Below, one piece after another: positions 31,403-34,263 of a stretch of 34,263 nt of DNA. A program made the position numbers and the translations under genes. The stretch spans positions 1-34,263 of the forward strand of contig NZ_AGUD01000049.1 in the NCBI RefSeq assembly GCF_000240225.1. The letters run 5' to 3'. Origin of the DNA: Patulibacter medicamentivorans (GTDB taxonomy: Bacteria > Actinomycetota > Thermoleophilia > Solirubrobacterales > Solirubrobacteraceae). The notes beneath the pieces were generated by a model. That model searched no databases, was not told the origin of the DNA, and saw only the letters and a list, made by a program, of their open reading frames with translations. Each line of letters starts with the position of its first letter. Position 1 is the first letter of the stretch.

Positions 31403-34084
31403 GTGACCACCGCCCGAACATCCCCCGGACCACTCGCCCGTCGCAGGGTCCTGCTCGTCGCCGTGCTGCTGGCGACGCTGCTGCTCGCGGCCGGCAGCGC
31501 CCACGCCGCCGTCCCCGATCCGATGGTCCGCGGCAGCTACGCCGTGACGACGATGGACCCGTTCACGGCCGGCACGGTCAACCTGCAGGAGCCGGCCGCC
31601 GGCGGTGGCGCGGCGACCGGGCCGGCGGCCGCGGTCACGCTGCAGCTGCGCGGGTCGCTCTACGCGCCGATCGGCCGCACGACGCCGTCGCCGGTGCTCG
31701 TCCTGGTCCACGGCAACCACTCCAGCTGCGACAGCGGCTCGGCGCCGGACTGCACCGCGTTCAAGCGCAACGACCGCGGCTACGCGTACCTGGGCGAGAA
31801 CCTGGCCAGCTGGGGCTACACGGTCGTCTCGCTCGACCAGGACCAGCTCATGTACTACCAGGACAGCCCGATGGCGAAGGGGATGCACCAGCGGCGGCTG
31901 CTGATCGCCGCGGCGCTCGACGCGCTCTACAAGGCCAACCAGGAGCCGCTCGGCCCCGACAGCACGATCGGCGGGTCGCTGGTCGGCAAGCTCGACATGA
32001 CCCGGATCGGCCTGATGGGCCACTCGCGCGGCGGTGACGCGGTCACGAGCTTCATCGACTACAACCGCACCCGCCCGGAGCCGGGCCGGCGCTACCCGCT
32101 GCGCGGCGTGATCGCGCTGGCGCCGGTCGACTACGAGCGCCGCGCGCCCTACGGGACGCCGTTCATGGCGGAGCTGCCGCTCTGCGACGGCGACGTCTCC
32201 AACCTGCAGGGCGCGCGCTTCTTCGAGCGCAGCCAGTACGTCGCCCCGGGCGACCCGTTCCCGCGGGTCCAGATCGGCGTCCACGGCACCAACCACAACT
32301 GGTTCAACTCGGTCTGGGCCGCCGACGGCGAGGACTCCAACCCCAACGACGCCGCCTGCTCGGTGACGCAGCCGAACAACATCCGCCTGTCGGGCGGGAC
32401 CTCGACCTACGACAGCTCGATCAGCCCGGCGACCGACTCGGGCGCCAGCGGTGGCGGCACGTACACCTTCGTCAACCGCGGCTCCGGCGACCCGGCGCTG
32501 ATGGGCGACCAGGAGAAGGTCGGCCTGGCGACGATGTCGGCGTTCTTCCGCCGCTACGTCGGCGGCGAGTCCGGCTTCGACGCCTACATGACCGGCGAGC
32601 GCAACGCCGAGGGCCTGCCCGAGCTGCCCGAGTCGGCCTGCCCGTCGCAGCAGATCTCCGGCGTCTCGCGGACCGGCCAGGCGGGCCAGACCAACGGCCT
32701 CCGGATCCCCTGCGCCGAGCGGACCCTGACCAGCTACTTCGCCGCCCCCGCCGAGCGCGAGGACGTGATCCGGCCCGAGCCGGACGACCCGCTGGGGCTC
32801 AGCGCCGTCGGCACCGCGCTGACCGGCGGCGGCTTCGCCAACCCGTACCTCGACACCGGCGGCGTGCTGCCGAAGCCGGCGACGACGTCCAGCGGCTACG
32901 ACTGGTGCAACCCGGAGCCGGACCACTTCGCGCCCGCCCAGCTCGGCAAGCCCGGCTACCCGGCGGCGACCAAGGCCTGCCCGCTGCCGGCGATCGGCGA
33001 CCTCGGCGGCCAGAGCGGGATCCGCGAGAACGGTCCCGTCAACCAGTCCTACGGCCTGCAGCTCGCCCTCGCCTGGGAGAACCCGCTCGCGGCGACCGGC
33101 AAGCCGGCGACGATCGGGACCCGGATCCCGGCGGCCAAGGGCGACGTCAGCGGCCTCGAGGCGCTGGCGCTCGGGGCGGCGGTCAACTTCTTCGACCCCC
33201 GCAACCCGGCCCACGCCGGCGAGGCGCTCTGGAACCCCGCGGCGACGACGCAGGACTTCACGATCGCCCTGACCGACGCCGCCGGCCGCACCGGGACCGT
33301 CGCGGCCGCCGACCAGCGCTACGGCAACGCGCTGCACCCGTCGGTCGGTGACACGACGTCGAAGACCCACGTGATCCTCAACCAGATCCGCGTGCCGCTG
33401 GCCGACTTCGCCGCTCAGGGCGTCGACCTGAAGCAGGTCCGGCGGATCGAGCTGCGGTTCGGCGAGGAGGGCAAGCCGGCGACCGGCTCGGTCCAGATCG
33501 CCGACGTCCGCTTCCAGGAGGCCGCGGCCGGCCCGCAGGTCCTGGCCGACGTGCCGGGTGGCCCCGGCCCGGCGACCGGCCGCAGCACCAGCGGGCCCGA
33601 CCCGGTGGCGATCCTGGCCGCGACGCCGCGCGCCCAGCCCTCGGCCAAGGAGCCGGACGTGCTCGGCCTGGCGGGCGCCACCAAGGTCGGGTCGCCGACG
33701 CGCTGCGTCGACCGGACCGCCCCGTCGGTCCGCGTGACCCGCGCCACGGTCGCCGGTCGCCGGCTGACGGTCCGCGGCCGCGCCGCCGACAGCGGCTGCC
33801 GCCGGAGCGGGAAGCGGGCGGCGCGCAAGGGCTCGGTCGCCTCGGTCCAGGTCAGCCTGGCCAAGGCGACCGGCAAGCGCTGCCGGTTCGTCGGCGCCGA
33901 CGGCCGGCTCGGCCGCTCGATGGGCTGCGGAGCGCCGGTCGCGCTGGTCGCCAAGGGCCGCTCGTCCTGGTCGCTGAGGACCGTGCGACGGCTGGCCGCG
34001 GGCCGCTACCGCCTGGTGGTGCGGGCGATCGACGCCGACGGCAACCAGCGCCGCACCGCGGTCCGGACGGTGGTCGTCCGCTGA
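31403..34084 (+). CDS. Secreted alpha/beta-hydrolase with C-terminal beta-rich module
   Basis: 893 residues from GTG 31403 (RBS GGAG 31395-31398). Signal peptide: RRR followed by VLLVAVLLATLLLAAGSAHA, cleavage near residue 35. An alpha/beta-hydrolase domain spans ~75-395: VLVLVHGNHSSC (oxyanion region, ~98-109), nucleophile Ser208 in LMGHSRGGDAV, and a likely catalytic His in IGVHGTNHNWFN. Residues ~400-740 hold many Cys and a region like a carbohydrate- or calcium-binding beta-sandwich (LNQIRVPLADF, RIELRFGEE). The last ~125 residues (TAPSVRVTRATVAGRRLTVR to the end) form an Ig-like tail. This tail ends RRLAAGRYRLVVRA, almost the same as the partial gene at the right edge. Probably an extracellular esterase/lipase-type enzyme; substrate unknown. 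Confidence 0.85.
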   Translation: MTTARTSPGPLARRRVLLVAVLLATLLLAAGSAHAAVPDPMVRGSYAVTTMDPFTAGTVNLQEPAAGGGAATGPAAAVTLQLRGSLYAPIGRTTPSPVLVLVHGNHSSCDSGSAPDCTAFKRNDRGYAYLGENLASWGYTVVSLDQDQLMYYQDSPMAKGMHQRRLLIAAALDALYKANQEPLGPDSTIGGSLVGKLDMTRIGLMGHSRGGDAVTSFIDYNRTRPEPGRRYPLRGVIALAPVDYERRAPYGTPFMAELPLCDGDVSNLQGARFFERSQYVAPGDPFPRVQIGVHGTNHNWFNSVWAADGEDSNPNDAACSVTQPNNIRLSGGTSTYDSSISPATDSGASGGGTYTFVNRGSGDPALMGDQEKVGLATMSAFFRRYVGGESGFDAYMTGERNAEGLPELPESACPSQQISGVSRTGQAGQTNGLRIPCAERTLTSYFAAPAEREDVIRPEPDDPLGLSAVGTALTGGGFANPYLDTGGVLPKPATTSSGYDWCNPEPDHFAPAQLGKPGYPAATKACPLPAIGDLGGQSGIRENGPVNQSYGLQLALAWENPLAATGKPATIGTRIPAAKGDVSGLEALALGAAVNFFDPRNPAHAGEALWNPAATTQDFTIALTDAAGRTGTVAAADQRYGNALHPSVGDTTSKTHVILNQIRVPLADFAAQGVDLKQVRRIELRFGEEGKPATGSVQIADVRFQEAAAGPQVLADVPGGPGPATGRSTSGPDPVAILAATPRAQPSAKEPDVLGLAGATKVGSPTRCVDRTAPSVRVTRATVAGRRLTVRGRAADSGCRRSGKRAARKGSVASVQVSLAKATGKRCRFVGADGRLGRSMGCGAPVALVAKGRSSWSLRTVRRLAAGRYRLVVRAIDADGNQRRTAVRTVVVR

Positions 34085-34088
34085 GCCG

Positions 34089-34144
34089 GCGCCGAGGTCC
34101 CGACGTTCGCCGCGGATGGCGGGGTGGACGTCGGGACCCGGCGC
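34089..34144. terminator. Long hairpin at convergent gene ends, copy 2 of the repeated element
   Basis: GGTCCCGACGT (34096-34106) pairs perfectly with ACGTCGGGACC (34128-34138). Outside, with one bulged A, GCGCCG (34089-34094) pairs with CGGCGC (34139-34144); inside, pairs including G-U wobbles extend the stem. It shares GAGGTCCCGACGTTCGC and CGGATGGCGGGG with the copy at 28812-28870, in the same order and orientation. It starts 4 bp after the hydrolase stop and ends before the convergent partial gene. Confidence 0.75.
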
Positions 34145-34166
34145 GGCGCGGCGCCGGCGGGCCGCG

Positions 34167-34263
34167 CTAGCGGACCGTCGCCCGCACGCTCCGCGAGCTG
34201 GTGGCGCCGTCGGCGGTCCGCGCTCGCAGCACGACCCGGTAGCGGCCGGCGGCCAGCCGCCGG
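34167..34263 (-). CDS. C-terminal end of a secreted-type protein, cut by the right edge
   Basis: On the minus strand the frame is open from the window edge to TAG at 34169-34167. It encodes a 31-residue end: RRLAAGRYRVVLRARTADGA, then TSSRSVRATVR. It is nearly the same as the last residues of the convergent hydrolase (RRLAAGRYRLVVRAIDADGN...). Both therefore end in the same Ig/FnIII-like strand pair, LxxGRYRxVxRAxxADGxxS. The rest of the protein is outside the window, so only a shared C-terminal module can be stated. Confidence 0.65.
   Translation of the reverse strand, partial: RRLAAGRYRVVLRARTADGATSSRSVRATVR

Noticed and set aside
1-34263. Genomic island or mobile element
   Set aside because: No integrase, transposase, tRNA-borne attachment site or change in base composition is visible; the region looks like ordinary chromosome.

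Overview
The window is one continuous, very GC-rich bacterial chromosome segment, close to fully coding. It contains no rRNA, tRNA, CRISPR array, transposase or phage gene that I can recognise, and no gene-free stretch longer than 300 bases. Codon use (third positions almost all G/C), PucR-type regulators, an F420-type luciferase-like oxidoreductase, an Abi-alpha/DUF445 pair and secreted proteins with actinobacterial Ig-like modules point to Actinomycetota, most likely Thermoleophilia/Solirubrobacterales. The phylum is fairly safe; the class is an inference from style.

Layout. 1-1765: end of an Abi-alpha (DUF4393) gene overlapping a DUF445 membrane protein gene. 1943-5255: a PucR-type regulator divergent from an aldehyde dehydrogenase with an unusual C-terminal tail. 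5370-6980: a VOC protein and a luciferase-like oxidoreductase. 7112-10250: an overlapping three-gene unit of an ECF sigma factor and two membrane-anchored proteins that share a repeated unrecognised unit. 10265-10465: a small hypothetical gene.

10512-22204 reads as an omega-amine (polyamine/beta-alanine) utilisation region. It has a cupin, a DAO-family FAD oxidase, an alpha/alpha-toroid-like protein, a second PucR regulator with a long inverted repeat upstream, and a GNAT-universal-stress fusion. A compact operon follows: CoA-acylating semialdehyde dehydrogenase, class III aminotransferase, alanine dehydrogenase and aminoaldehyde dehydrogenase. Together these could oxidise an amino-aldehyde to an omega-amino acid, move its amino group to pyruvate, convert the semialdehyde to acyl-CoA, and recycle alanine to pyruvate with release of ammonia.

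22201-28778 holds two divergent pairs, FAD monooxygenase + nitrilase-like protein (minus) and AidB-like acyl-CoA dehydrogenase + nitrilase-like protein (plus), then a GAF-LuxR regulator. The two nitrilase-like proteins are paralogues, and one has Val where the other has the predicted nucleophilic Cys. 28893-34263 carries secreted proteins: a beta-helix/Ig-like protein, an alpha/beta hydrolase, and the tail of another. A large, nearly identical hairpin lies at both convergent junctions of this last region.

The most interesting signals are the mirrored oxidoreductase-nitrilase module with its Cys-less paralogue, the repeated hairpin element, the inverted repeat before the second PucR gene, the sigma-linked repeat proteins, and a recurring -10-like motif 5-8 nt before start codons that lack a clear ribosome binding site.
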